The notes beneath the pieces were generated by a model that did not search any database, was not told where the DNA came from, and saw only the letters and a list, made by a program, of their open reading frames with translations. A stretch of 64,000 bases of DNA from Bactrocera neohumeralis (taxonomy: Eukaryota; Arthropoda; Insecta; Diptera; Tephritidae): the NCBI RefSeq assembly GCF_024586455.1, contig NC_065921.1:79172163-79236162 (forward strand), read 5' to 3'. Each line of letters starts with the position of its first letter. Within the stretch, counting starts at the first letter, position 1. Shown here piece by piece: positions 45,770-55,906 of this stretch. A program made the translations under genes and the position numbers.

Positions 45770-46695
45770 ACGATTAAATACCCCAAAAGAATGAGTAATA
45801 GACCTTTGCTTGGCATCTGACTGCATGGCGCTTTAAAATATAAACCACTTAAAAAATATCTTCTTTTTCTGGTATCACATATTTGCTAGCTAAATGGCCC
45901 CTTGGAGTAAAGTTCGATATAAAAATCATATCCGAACAAGTTTTAGAAGCGTCTTAAAATTTAGATGAAAATGTTAAAAGTGTTTATTGATTTCCTTTAT
46001 GGAACCGTCAAAAGTTTTGAATTAATTATAGGCTGTTAAAAAATATCGAAAAATTCGCTTGTTATATTCCGAAATGAGATTCCATTACCTTTCATTCTTA
46101 CAAGAATTTGGGCTTAATTACGCTATCTTTAAAACCTTTTCTCCGAAAAGCTTTTCAAGCTGGTTTATAATATGTTCATGGTACCCAAAGTGAGCATTTT
46201 CCATAGAAGGTCAATTAGTCGCCTAATCGAATATCATTCGTTACTTCCGTATAATTTTTTGACAAATTGTCGTGGTCTAAGAAAATTAAATAATGAAAGG
46301 CATTTGCGTAATGCCCAATACTATTCGGAGGTCCGCTCGAAAAAACTGATTCAATATCAGTTCTAGATTTCATATAGTATGTGACTTTCTATATAATTCG
46401 TGGCAATATAATTTTCAAATTTGTTAGAGCATTCGTTGGAAAATGGTCCTTTTTCTCTTCAAAATCACTTCTAGATGTCATGTGCTCTTATATGGTATAG
46501 AATGGCCTTTGGGATAATATCCACATAAAATTTGTTAAGACCCAACTCGCCTTACAAAGGTGCAAGCGTTTTTTTTTAAACATATGAAGATGTTCTACAA
46601 AAATTTCAATCGAGTCGAGCAGTCGTTCACTGCCAGTAATCTAGGATAGATCTGTCTATCGCTACGAAGTAATACTATACGAGTATATATCGAAT
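45770..46695. other. Gene-less stretch
   Basis: A faint 109-bp repeat (TCTAGATTTCATATAG at 46361, TCTAGATGTCATGTGC at 46470, each followed by AATTTGTTA) is visible. No coding region. Confidence 0.35.
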
Positions 46696-46699
46696 ATTC

Positions 46700-47990
46700 C
46701 AGCGACTAAAAGCTAATTGAAGACGAATGAAATGTCAGCTTTCGATGGAAGATGTACGGAAATGGGTATTTTTCATAGATAGGAAAATTTTATGGAAGCC
46801 GAATAGCGAAAAGAGAGTAAACAAGGTATCGATTACCTCATACTGCTGTAGAGGAGCCATTGGCAAAAGGTGCGGTCTCTCACCGAAATTGAGACACCAT
46901 AATTCAACCCATTTTCTTATAAGGGGCCTTTATGTGGTAGAAAGCTCTAGAAAATGCCACACTTGCACAGAAACTCGAGAGCGTGCAAGAGACGGCGCTC
47001 ATCAGCATGTGTGGTGCACTAAGGTCCACCCCAACCATGGCACTTAACGCCATCATGCACATAATGCCCATAGACATCGTCGGAAGGTGTATGGCTGCGA
47101 AAGTTGCTATCAGACTCAGAGAATCTGGGTTCCTAAAAGAACAAGTGTCTGAACACTCGAAACTCCTCACTCTCTTCAAACCGGATCACTTGGATCGCCA
47201 ATATACCGGCGAGCGAGTTGCGGGGGGGAAGAAGCCGTGGGAGAAGAGGGGCAGTGATATTTTTAATGGATGAGCCAAAGCTGGGGGGGATGTTGGGTGG
47301 AGGGGTTTACTGGTAGGAACTCTCTATCAACTCCAGCTTCAAACTTCCTGACTATTGTAGTGTCTTCCAAGCCGAGGTTGAGGGTAAAGTAGATTTACTG
47401 CTCCGGAGTGCAGCCTCCTTCAGATAGCAGAGCAGCAATACTAGCCTTGAACGCATTTGGTAAATACGATAGGTGGGATATTGATGTAGAAGCTTATAAA
47501 GGAGCTATTAAAAAACAAAGGATCTGGACCACCTGGTACATGCGGTGTAGCAACATCTTTTCGGCCCAAGATCAATCGCAAGAGATCTAGTGATCTCTTT
47601 TCCCTCAGTAAGGAGAGCCTCTCCCAAGTTGTGGGGCTTTCAACAGGTCACTGGCCTATGGGCGTCCATGTAGTAAGATTGGGAATCTTACCAGACGTCA
47701 TCTGCAGAAACTGTATGAATGATAATGAGGTGGAAGCAACCCAACACTTACTTGTTAACTGTGCCGCGTTTGGGAGGTCAAGATTTAAGCACTTGCGAGC
47801 ACATACTTTCCGATATTCCACCGAATGGAAATGGAAATTAAACGCCTGTGCAAATTTGTATTGGCTACTAAGCCTTTTGCTAGTTTATAAGTTCGAACAC
47901 AGGAGTTTCTCTTTTCTATGGCTTCACAAAGGACTACATGTAGCAGTTCACGGGCGATCTCTCTAGATCAGCCATCTAACATAACCTACA
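46700..47990 (+). mobile_element. RNase H-bearing LINE, copy B6
   Basis: The longest copy of the RNase H LINE group. In order: the RT thumb-like region (CCRGAIGKRCGLSPKLRH), ERVQETALISMCGALRSTP and TMALNAIMHIMPIDIVGRCM (46960-47110), a spacer, VFQAEVEGKVDLLLRSAAS (start of the RNase H core, about 47365-47420), and the C-terminal block STGHWPMGVHVVRLGILPDV with CRNCMNDNEVEATQHLLVNC, a Cys/His-rich end, at 47640-47765. It ends near TAACATAACCTAC at 47977, similar to the TAACC tail of B1. At least three frameshifts. Confidence 0.85.
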
Positions 47991-47994
47991 AGTA

Positions 47995-48995
47995 TGTACA
48001 TACATATATTATAAGTAAAAAACTTTCCTATAAAAGGCTATGAACCCTCCAAAGATGACTGAACTGTTATATGAACAATGCTGAGGCTCAATTTGTTCAA
48101 GATTGAAATTTCTGTCTTGAAAGAAGAATAGTATTATCATTTAAATATAATTAGCAAAGACAGCAATCCATCGAGCAATAGGTAGAAGACTTTGCTAAAA
48201 TAGTCGATACTTTCAACACTTCTAACTCTATACTTATCGATTATATTTATGTAGCCACATTACTCCAAATTAACTATTAAGCAATTAATAGAATGCATTA
48301 AAATTTAATTACACCATAATCTGCCCTAAGTTCGAATTTAATTATCGTCAACACATTACCATTACCATTACCAACAAATTAATGTCATCACTGAAATTGA
48401 GCATTGTTGGTTTTTCATTAATTGAATGGAAGCAATTTCAACGAAAACATTTCAACAACGAGACCAACGCTCTCTCTATGGTATACTCGTAAGCGCAGCG
48501 CCAGTCGGAATGGGCACGAAGTTCAAGGCCGGGCGTAACGGTGATTTAATATGTCAGAGCACAACAAGTTGCCAAAGCTATGAATGTGTGAGTGTGTGTG
48601 CGTGTGAGTTTTCGGGGTCACTGAAGGAGCGGCCGAAAAACTGCAACGAATAACCGTACATTTTCGGTGTACCATGGCAATTTACGTGTCATAAATTTGG
48701 GCGAAAATTTATCTGCTTCATAAATCAGCTGCTGCTGCTGCTGCAGCACACAACACAACCGGCGCATGTGTGAGCCGTTACGTGAGCTAATTAAAAGTAT
48801 ACAACAACAAAGGAGAAAAAATCGGGGAAAAACTGAATCAACAGCACCATGCTGTGGGCTGTTGAGATAGCAAGAGCGGGAGCATGAGTGAGAGTGAGAG
48901 TGAAAGCGTGCGGCAAAATGGCTTGAACGTGTTGCTTATAACTGTAAATGCGAGTGCCCGTATGTTGGTAGTGGTATGGCACACGTACATGTTGA
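47995..48995. other. Gene-less stretch with CTG repeat
   Basis: A (CTG)5 microsatellite lies at about 48728-48744 within a short GC-rich stretch. GTGTGTGCGTGTG at 48590-48605. No gene recognised. Confidence 0.4.
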
Positions 48996-49001
48996 AACGT
49001 G

Positions 49002-49031
49002 TATATAAAAGTTTACTTTTCTTCATTTTTA
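49002..49031 (+). promoter_or_regulatory. Possible TATA promoter
   Basis: TATATAAAAG at 49002-49011 is a strong TATA match, with a TTCATTTT initiator-like sequence 20-25 nt on and a CAACAACAACACAATG leader and start codon at 49066. The TATA-to-initiator distance is shorter than usual (about 30), so the true start may lie near 49032. Confidence 0.25.
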
Positions 49032-49065
49032 CCGGCAGCCAAGAGCGCTAAACAACAACAACACA

Positions 49066-49200
49066 ATGTGGGTCTTGTGTATAAGTGTTCGTGTGAACGA
49101 AGGGAAAGGCAGCTTCACTTTACTAAAAGTTGCAGCGCGATTCAAACAAAGACGCTTTGCCTGCCTTCGGGCCAATACAACGGAAGTTGCAAGGATATAA
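49066..49200 (+). CDS. Possible small ORF downstream of the TATA box
   Basis: A 44-codon frame (MWVLCISVRVNEGKGSFTLL ... ANTTEVARI) with a start context typical of dipteran genes (ACACAATG). No signal peptide or domain can be claimed. It may be a chance frame or a first exon. Confidence 0.15.
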   Translation: MWVLCISVRVNEGKGSFTLLKVAARFKQRRFACLRANTTEVARI

Positions 49201-49850
49201 CGGTTAAGGACACAACTTTGACTGCGACCAGTTTCTTGTTTTTGTTGCATTTAATGTGCTCAGTGCATGCATGTGTGTGTATGTGTACAGTAGGTGAATA
49301 TGCAAGCAGTGCAACGCATATATTTTTTACGGAAGTATAACCTTTTACGTTCACGACGGAAGTAGCATCTTCTCATATGTCCTTAAAGAGCTTCATAAAT
49401 TGTCATGTACGTGTATGTATGTGTAAAAAAGACATATAGTACAAAATTCAGAGCATACTTTTTTGCTGCATGCCAAAGTAGCAGTTGTCTTGGCGTTGCA
49501 TTGTAGGCTGAAGTTAATCAATTTTTGTTTAAATATTTTATAATTATTTTTGAAGAGTCTTTTTTCACAAATGAAGTTTTAAAGTAAAAACTATTATAAT
49601 TCTGACCCTTAGTAAAATGACTTTGCTTTTTAAGACAAATATTTTTAAAATTGTCATTTAATATTTTTCGGACTTATCGGTCCACTGAAAAGTAATTACA
49701 AAGTTTATAATTACATTTTAAGTACAGAGTTTAAAAAAAAGCCAAGAAAATATATTCTTTTCGGTTTAATTAAAACGTGAAAGCAACATGTAGGAACTAA
49801 AGAGAAAGTTAAGCAAACAGTATCAGTGTTCTTAAAATTTTTAAAAAGTT
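49201..49850. other. Gene-less stretch
   Basis: AT-rich, no feature recognised apart from short GT-rich runs at 49268-49290. Confidence 0.4.
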
Positions 49851-49854
49851 CCCA

Positions 49855-50830
49855 AAGCTCAGAAGCTTTAACTGAGCTTTTAACCGTGCTCCGCAAAACA
49901 CTCATTAATTTATGTATATTTTTTTCAAGTTTTAAGTGATCAGAAAGCTTTACAGCTTATATCTCTTATCACTACAGATAGTTTTATTGCTCTTTGAGCT
50001 TTTAACCATACTACGCAGAAAATACACTTGTTTATAAATTAATTTTTTTAAATTTTTTGAGCTTAAAAAAGTTTATTTATTTAATATTATAGCTTTAATT
50101 TCTTTTAGTTTTTAAAAAGTTCTTAAAGCTTTAAAGAGAATTTCGAAAGCATTATAAGTTTTTGAGTTTTTAACCATCACTTTTTCTAAATTTTTAGAGC
50201 GTACTGAAAACTTTAAAGCTTTTTGGTCTTTTAACCAAATATTTCACAATAAATACATTTGTTTCTAAACTAAATTTTTTGGAGAGGTTTGAAAGCTTTA
50301 AAGCTTTTTGAGCTTTTAAACGCAAAACGTCACAAAAAAGTAATTTTTATTTTAGAGACAGTTCTGAAAGCTTTAAAACTTTTTCAACTTTAAACATTTA
50401 TTTATAAATTTTAATTTCGTATTAACTTTCAGAGTTCCGATGGCTTTAAATCTTTTTAATATTTTAAACATACTTCACCAAAAATTAGTTTATTTGTAAA
50501 TTTCAGTTTTTTAACATTTTAGGAAGTTTCGAAAGCTTTAAAGCTTTTTGAGCTTTTAAGCATACTTCATAAAAAAAACACTTGTTTATATATATTTTTT
50601 TAATTTTTAGAGCGTTCTGAGCTTTTAAAGCTTTTATTTATATTATTTTTGTTTAGAAAGTTCCGAAAGCTTTAAAAAATTTTAAGCTTTTAAAAACACT
50701 TTGCAAAAAATTAGTTTATTTGTAATTTTTTGTTTTTTTGACTGTTTAGAGATTCCCGAAAGCCTTAAAGCTTTTTAGATTTGACATACTTCACAAAGAT
50801 CCATTTGCCTATAAGCTTTAAAACTTTTAT
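49855..50830. repeat. Degenerate AAAGCTTT / GAGCTTTTAA tandem array
   Basis: GAAAGCTTTAAAGCTTTTTG followed by GAGCTTTTAA, CATACTTCACAAAAA and TACATTTGTTTATAAATT recurs about ten times. GAGCTTTTAA-like anchors are at about 49872, 49997, 50163, 50224, 50310, 50383, 50457, 50549, 50619 and 50683. Spacing is irregular (60-165 bp) and identity low. AAAGCTTT is itself a palindrome. Confidence 0.7.
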
Positions 50831-50839
50831 TTTTAGATT

Positions 50840-51420
50840 TTAAAATTTTACTTTTGTATTGATATTTGTGAGTTTTTTTTCTAAACGTGAATTATAACTG
50901 TTATTACATTGCTTTATTCTCATTTCAGGTTTAGTGGTAAAAAGTGTGTTTACAGTGGCATCGTGAGTGTTAAAAATTGCAAAATAAAACAAAATAAAAT
51001 TAAGTTTGTTAAAAAAAAATCAGTTAAAAGGTATAATAATCTAATTAAAAACTAAAAAAATAATAATAATTTTAATAATAATTTTTTTTACTATTTGAAA
51101 AAAAACGTAAATTATACGAAATAAGTAATATAATAATATATTAAATAAAACAAAAATGAGGTTTAGAAAAAATTAATTAAAATGTATAATATTTACATAA
51201 AAAATTTAAAAGCTTCAAGGAAATTAGTAATAAAATAAGTAATTAATTTTTTTACAGTTAATTTTTTTTTTTGTTTTTGAATTTTTTTAAATTCAGTTAA
51301 AATTTAGTTTTTTCTAATTAAAATTTGTTTAATTTTAAATATATATTTTTTAATTTTAATAATTTTTTTATTTAAAAATTAATTCCGCCAGCGAAATTTT
51401 GCTTGTGTTATATTCGACTT
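50840..51420. other. Extremely AT-rich stretch
   Basis: Runs of A and T with TAATAATAAT and AAATTAATTTTT words. A good splice acceptor sequence (TTCTCATTTCAG) ends near 50928, but the sequence after it has no clear coding frame. Confidence 0.4.
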
Positions 51421-51466
51421 TGCTCCACTGTACGCCGGCCACTTTGAGGAGAACAAAAGTTAACTT

Positions 51467-51583
51467 ATGTCAAATTATGCTAACAATTTTCATTGGCAAG
51501 CAAAGTTAGCTAAAAATTTGCGAAACAAAGAACTTAAGAATGTCTGCTTGCATCTGACCGCTGGCGAGAGAGTATTTGGTAAG
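51467..51583 (+). CDS. Candidate coding exon, unrecognised gene
   Basis: ATG at 51467 opens a 39-codon frame that begins MSNYANNFHWQAKLAKNL and ends ERVFGK exactly at a perfect donor, AAG/GTAAGTGG at 51584. An in-frame TAA lies two codons upstream of the ATG, so this would be a start-containing exon with phase 0 at its end. GC content jumps here inside otherwise extremely AT-rich DNA (starting near 51385), and codons are mixed and protein-like. The product would begin with a hydrophilic, Lys/Arg-rich segment. No family recognised, and the following exon was not found. The frame itself reads on only briefly past the donor. Confidence 0.4.
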
Positions 51584-51589
51584 GTAAGT

Positions 51590-52055
51590 GGACTTAACGG
51601 AGTTTCTAAAAGTACATATAGTATAAGAGTTATTAAGCAATATTAAAGTGTTTAAGGATTTAAAATTAAAAGTTGGGTGGTTTATATTTTTGGTGCAAAA
51701 TTTTAACCATTTAATTATTTGCAGTGTAAAAGTAGAACAAATTACTCCTTTTTAGGTAAAAAATGAGGTTTAGAATACTTTGGTGTTCTAAACGATGTTT
51801 TCAGTAATCGTTTTACATTTTTTACAATATAATAATATAATATAATCTAAGAGTATACCATACTACATATTCCTTTATCAACCTTGAGTTGCAAAGATCT
51901 GAGTGCGAGTGAGTTATTTGAGGGACTGATCATGGGAAGTCTTAGTTTTCTTAACATAAATAAAAATTATATGATATTTCAAAAACAATTTTGCCGTTTG
52001 GGGTCTACAAGAAGACCTTGATACCCCGAAACTTATAATAGTCAATAATAATTAG
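51590..52055. other. Gene-less AT-rich stretch (possible intron)
   Basis: No coding frame recognised. If the exon at 51467-51583 is real, this is the start of its intron. Confidence 0.35.
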
Positions 52056-52059
52056 GTTA

Positions 52060-52345
52060 AGTCTTATTTACCGATCCAAACGGGGTTAGATTTCTGAAAG
52101 CCCTACTTATCCAGCATCAACCCTGACATATCAAACATATGTTCAGCGTGTAACGAGTTCCCACTTGACACTAACCACCTCTTTGCATGCCCTGCTAACT
52201 CTACACACCTGACACCCCTCTCCTTATGGTCGAACCTCGTCGCAACACCACGTTTCCTGGGCCTACCGTTGGATGACCTCGATGATAATTAATCTAATCC
52301 TTACCATTCTATTGGAGATTAGGTATCTGTTACAACAACAACAGG
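52060..52345 (+). mobile_element. LINE 3' fragment, copy B7
   Basis: The plus strand reads FSACNEFPLDTNHLFACPAN then STHLTPLSLWSNLVATPRFL and GLPLDDLDDN, the Cys/His-rich C-terminal end found after RNase H in some LINEs (C..C.H...HLF.CP). It ends at TAA near 52290 and runs into a short 3' UTR closing with ACAACAACAACAGG. Distinct in sequence from B2-B6. Confidence 0.7.
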
Positions 52346-52349
52346 TTAA

Positions 52350-52955
52350 GTCTTACCTCTGTCTGAATAACTCTATACAAATCATGATTTCGTCGAGGAA
52401 TTTTACTAAAATTTTATTTACAATAAAAAACGATGGGTTAAAGCTCCCGAAGGTAGGTTATATGCCTAGCCTAGAATCAAGTAGGGTCTTGCGTACTCGG
52501 GTGCACTAAAATAATTCATAGCTGAATAAAATAAAAAAACTTTTGCACTCGACGTCATTATCGCTATTGACCTCCATTGTAACACTGACCTATCGCAGAC
52601 AAGCTAAAAGTTCGTGTTGTGTTTGTACTTTCGTAATCTATATTAAATGATAAAAAATATATGTATTTTGCAATATACTCGCATAATGTTCAATATCCAA
52701 ACACATCTATTTATATTAAAGCTCTAGCCAAGTTGCAATTTTAATTTAATTTCCAACACATTGAAAGCTACACAAGCAACTAGAAATGATTGAGAGCTTA
52801 CAGGAATTTGTACTGAAAATTAGAAATGTGAAGTCGTGCGTGAAATTGTTACAAATTTCAAAATATATATACCTGCCAGTGAAAACTGTGAGTGTTCTCC
52901 AAAAGTGGACTACTGTAGATTGAGTTGGTTCACTACTGGCGTACCATTCACTTTA
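52350..52955. other. Gene-less stretch
   Basis: AT-rich sequence, no coding region or repeat recognised. Confidence 0.4.
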
Positions 52956-52959
52956 CTGC

Positions 52960-53745
52960 AAACTATATTATCGGTAAGAGTTATTGATATATCGCTCTGA
53001 AATTTTGTAAACCTGCTTTTCATACCCAGAAGCTGCTTATTTGGCGGAACCGTCGATATCAGACCACTATAAGACATAGCTGCCATACAAACTGACCAAT
53101 CAAAATCAAGTCTTTGTAGGAAAAACTTTTTTATTTGACGAGATATTTGTATGAAACTTGGCACGGACTTGTTTCCAAAATAATGGTACAACATACGAAG
53201 AAATTTTTCAGATACCCAAGCTATAGCATATAGCTGCCATACAAACTGACCATTCGAAATCGAGTGCTTCTATGGAAATTTTTTTCATTTAACGAGATAT
53301 CTTACCGAAATTTGGCACAAAATTGTTTTCAAAACATTGGTACAATATACCAATAACTTTTTCACATCCGATAACTATAGCATATAGTTGCCATACAAAC
53401 TGACCAATCAAAATCAAGTCCTTCTATGGAAAATTTTTTTATTTAAAGAGATATCTTCACAAAATTTGACACAGACTTTTCCTAAACAATGGTTGTTCAA
53501 CATGCGAACAATTTTTTCGGATCCGACAGCTATAGCATATAGCTGCCATACAAACTGACCAATCAAAATCAAGACCTTCTATGGAAAACTTTTTCATTTA
53601 ACGAGATATCCTCACGAAATTTGACAGAGATTTGTTCTCCAAAATCATGGTACAATATGCGAACATATTTTTCAGATCCGACAGCTATAGCATATAGCTG
53701 CCATACAAACTGACCAATCAAAATCAAGTCGTTGTTTAAGAAATG
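52960..53745. repeat. Regular 154-bp tandem array, five units
   Basis: CTGCCATACAAACTGACCA occurs at 53080, 53234, 53388 (one change), 53543 and 53698, spacings 154, 154, 155 and 155. Each unit reads AATCAAAATCAAGTCCTTCT, ATGGAAAACTTTTTCATTTA, ACGAGATATCTTCACGAAAT, TTGGCACAGACTTGTTTTC, ATGGTACAATATGCGAA and TTCAGATCCGACAGCTATAG. It is the most homogeneous array in the window. A related half-monomer is at 22957-23027. Confidence 0.92.
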
Positions 53746-54215
53746 CACCAGTGAAGTCTCTTATAGCTGTGGTGCAACGGTAGTTCACTTTTCTTATTGT
53801 TTTTGTTATTTTCTGTAATTTTTTCGATTTTCTGTTGCAAATATTGCTTTCGAGTTTTCTATTAATTTCGTTATGCTCCTTTTCTCATTATTCCCATACT
53901 TACACACTCTAGTTGTTGTTGCTATTATTGCTGTTGTTTGCCGTTGAGTGAGTGCTTGTAAATGCAAATTGCAATTATTTCACTTGATTGCGTGCATATG
54001 TCGCTTGTCAGCAGTAACGCATCGCTGCGGACGCCAGCATACAGTCAGTGTTGCCATATGTTTTCTTTTGTGTTACTTTTATTCTTTCCTTGGCTGTGTG
54101 CAAGTAGCAACGAAAAAAAGAACGACTTGTGTGTGTAAAACCAAAGCACACTACCTTTTGTTGTTGTTGTCACGCCGTTTGCAAACTGTCCTAACGGCAT
54201 ATTTTCACACTTTAC
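53746..54215. other. Non-repetitive stretch upstream of the Asn-rich exon
   Basis: Contains TTGTTGTTG runs and a plus-strand frame (53948-54280) without recognisable domains. Ends in a polypyrimidine tract, TTTTCACACTTTACAG. Confidence 0.35.
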
Positions 54216-54217
54216 AG

Positions 54218-54411
54218 CTAACACCATTGGCGTCATCAACGCCTACGCCGCCAACAATAACAGCAATGCCAACAATTTGAACAGCAACAACAACAACCGC
54301 AGTGAATGTGACAGCATCAACAAACAACCTCAGCCCTGTCAAGTGCCAACAACAGCAGCAACAATGACAACAACTGCCTTGCCAACTGTACGCAGCTGTC
54401 AAGCTAGATAG
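54218..54411 (+). CDS. Candidate Asn-rich terminal exon, unrecognised gene
   Basis: Directly after a strong splice acceptor (TTTTCACACTTTACAG ending at 54217), a frame reads NTIGVINAYAANNNSNANNL, NSNNNNRSECDSINKQPQPC and QVPTTAATMTTTALPTVRS, ending CQAR and TAG at 54409-54411 (63 codons). In the first half nearly all third positions are C (AAC, GCC, ATC), which is unusual for this AT-rich region and typical of Asn-rich insect proteins. The frame stays open upstream to 54139, so the acceptor is not required. CAACAA simple sequence in other frames could produce this by chance. Confidence 0.3.
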
Positions 54412-55065
54412 TCGAATATGCTGCTGGTGGAATTTTGTTGTTGTTACATTGCATTCACTTCTTGGAATCGCACTTCGTTTCGTCCGTAATCTTCATGCAA
54501 ATAACAATTTTGCTTTTCCAACTGCATTCCAATGACACACACACGCACACGCATACATATGCAATTAAGTGTGTGTGTGTCTGTCTTTGGTTGCAAATGC
54601 TGTCACTCATCTGGCTGTGTCTTATAAACACGCTTGTTGTCCGTTTGTCTCAAACTTGCACATTTCTTTTCACATCAATATTCGTGTTAGAAACGGCATT
54701 GTTGTGGTTGTTGTTGCTCTTGTCGTTTGGTTTGCCTTCTATTAAGCAATCAACCAATTGCTTGAAGTACATACATGTCCGGCAATATAAATTAATAGAC
54801 ACGTAGCCAATTATCTGGACTAATACTTTCCAACCATCTACTGGCTCTTGATCTTCTTTGAGGAATTTGTCTAATTTTCAAGACAGATCATATCTTTTTT
54901 ATTTATCAACTTCAAATACTCTCCTCTTACTTTATCTCTCTCCTATTTTGCATTCCTAGGCCTCCAAAACCTACAGCTTTGCGGCATTTTCGGCAGTTGT
55001 GGAGACTTAGTCTTGATTTTGTAACTCTGAAATAAGCTCATCGATAATAAGAATTTTGAAATATT
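54412..55065. other. Gene-less stretch with inverted CA/GT microsatellite
   Basis: A CACACACACGCACACGC run at about 54536-54553 is followed by GTGTGTGTGTCTGTC at 54571-54586, which could form a hairpin. T-rich elsewhere. No gene. Confidence 0.4.
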
Positions 55066-55068
55066 GTC

Positions 55069-55601
55069 TTAGATTTCAGCTGATGTCACCAATGTGGATT
55101 CGTACTTTCTACTCTTAATGAACTCCTTAAATTTCTTCACATCAGCTTGATATTTCGGGTTCAGTAGAGGATCACGGGTCAGGGAATACATTACACCCTT
55201 ATTGGTTCCTCTATGTTAACTCCAATTTCCTGGCCTTTGCTGATCACTTATTTTATTCGCGTAAAAGGTTGGTTTGCCTTTTTCTTCTCAGTCTTTAGCC
55301 TCTATATGATCTAAGAACCGCCCGTGAGCTTTCCAAGTGCTGATCAACAATCGAAACTTGCGGCTGCGGGATGTTTCCGGCTCGTAGTGGAACTACTTGT
55401 GGTAGGCTCAAAGCGTTTCGTCAATCTATAAGAGTCTGGTGATCCATATTCATGAGTTTTGGAAATCTCAAGTGAGCAGCGTTGCATCCTGTGGTGCCTT
55501 TGGTACGAGGATCAGCCTGATCTAATACAATTATAGTCTTTGTAAAAGTAATCGCTATAATCGAAGGGTTCGGGCCAGTGTTTTGATCCATCCACTTTCA
55601 T
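55069..55601 (-). pseudogene. Decayed coding sequence, family unrecognised
   Basis: Minus strand from ATG at 55601: MKVDGSKHWPEPFDYSDYFY, then a frameshift and VLDQADPRTKGTTGCNAAHL, RFPKLMNMDHQTLID, one TGA stop, RNALSLPQVVPLRAGNIPQP and QVSIVDQHLES. After further shifts it reads GQEIGVNIEEPIR and MYSLTRDPLLNPKYQADVKK, FKEFIKSRKYESTLVTSAEI, ending at TAA (55069-55071). The pieces lie in one order on one strand over 530 bp and look like a real soluble protein, not like LINE or mariner. It has one stop and at least two or three frameshifts. It could be a host pseudogene (perhaps a retrocopy, since no introns are evident) or an unfamiliar element gene. No poly(A) tail was seen at the 3' side. 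Confidence 0.55.
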
Positions 55602-55811
55602 TTCGATTCGATTTAAAAAAAAAAAAAAACTTATAATGATCATGAACTCAGTCTCTCAAATAGCAGTTGTCATCGCAGAAAGGTGAAAGAAGAACCATGC
55701 TCTAGTGCCTCTAACGTATTTTCATTTCTCGGGATTTTCTCCACGTTTGAGGAAGCAACCTTGAGTTTTTCGCTAGAAACCCAAGAAAGCGGCAATATCT
55801 TCGCGGGCGAA
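55602..55811. other. Spacer with A-rich tract
   Basis: A run of As lies at about 55614-55629. Nothing else recognised. Confidence 0.35.
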
Positions 55812-55906
55812 GACTCTGATGAGTTGACGTTATGAGTGTTTGAGACAAAGGTTCTCCGGTGGATTTATAGTTCTTTGCGCATTGGCCTCGGAATATCGCA
55901 TTCATG
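55812..55906 (+). mobile_element. LINE family A, copy A8 (short fragment)
   Basis: TCTGATGAGTTGACGTTATG followed by AGACAAAGGTTCTCCGGTGG and CCTTTGCGCATTGG..CGGAATATCGCATTC-like sequence aligns with the DESALRVFERKVLRKIYGPL-coding stretch of the family. About 95 bp. Confidence 0.7.

Noticed and set aside
55614..55630. A-run as poly(A) tail of a retrocopy
   Set aside because: It lies at the 5' side of the minus-strand pseudogene, the wrong end for a poly(A) tail.
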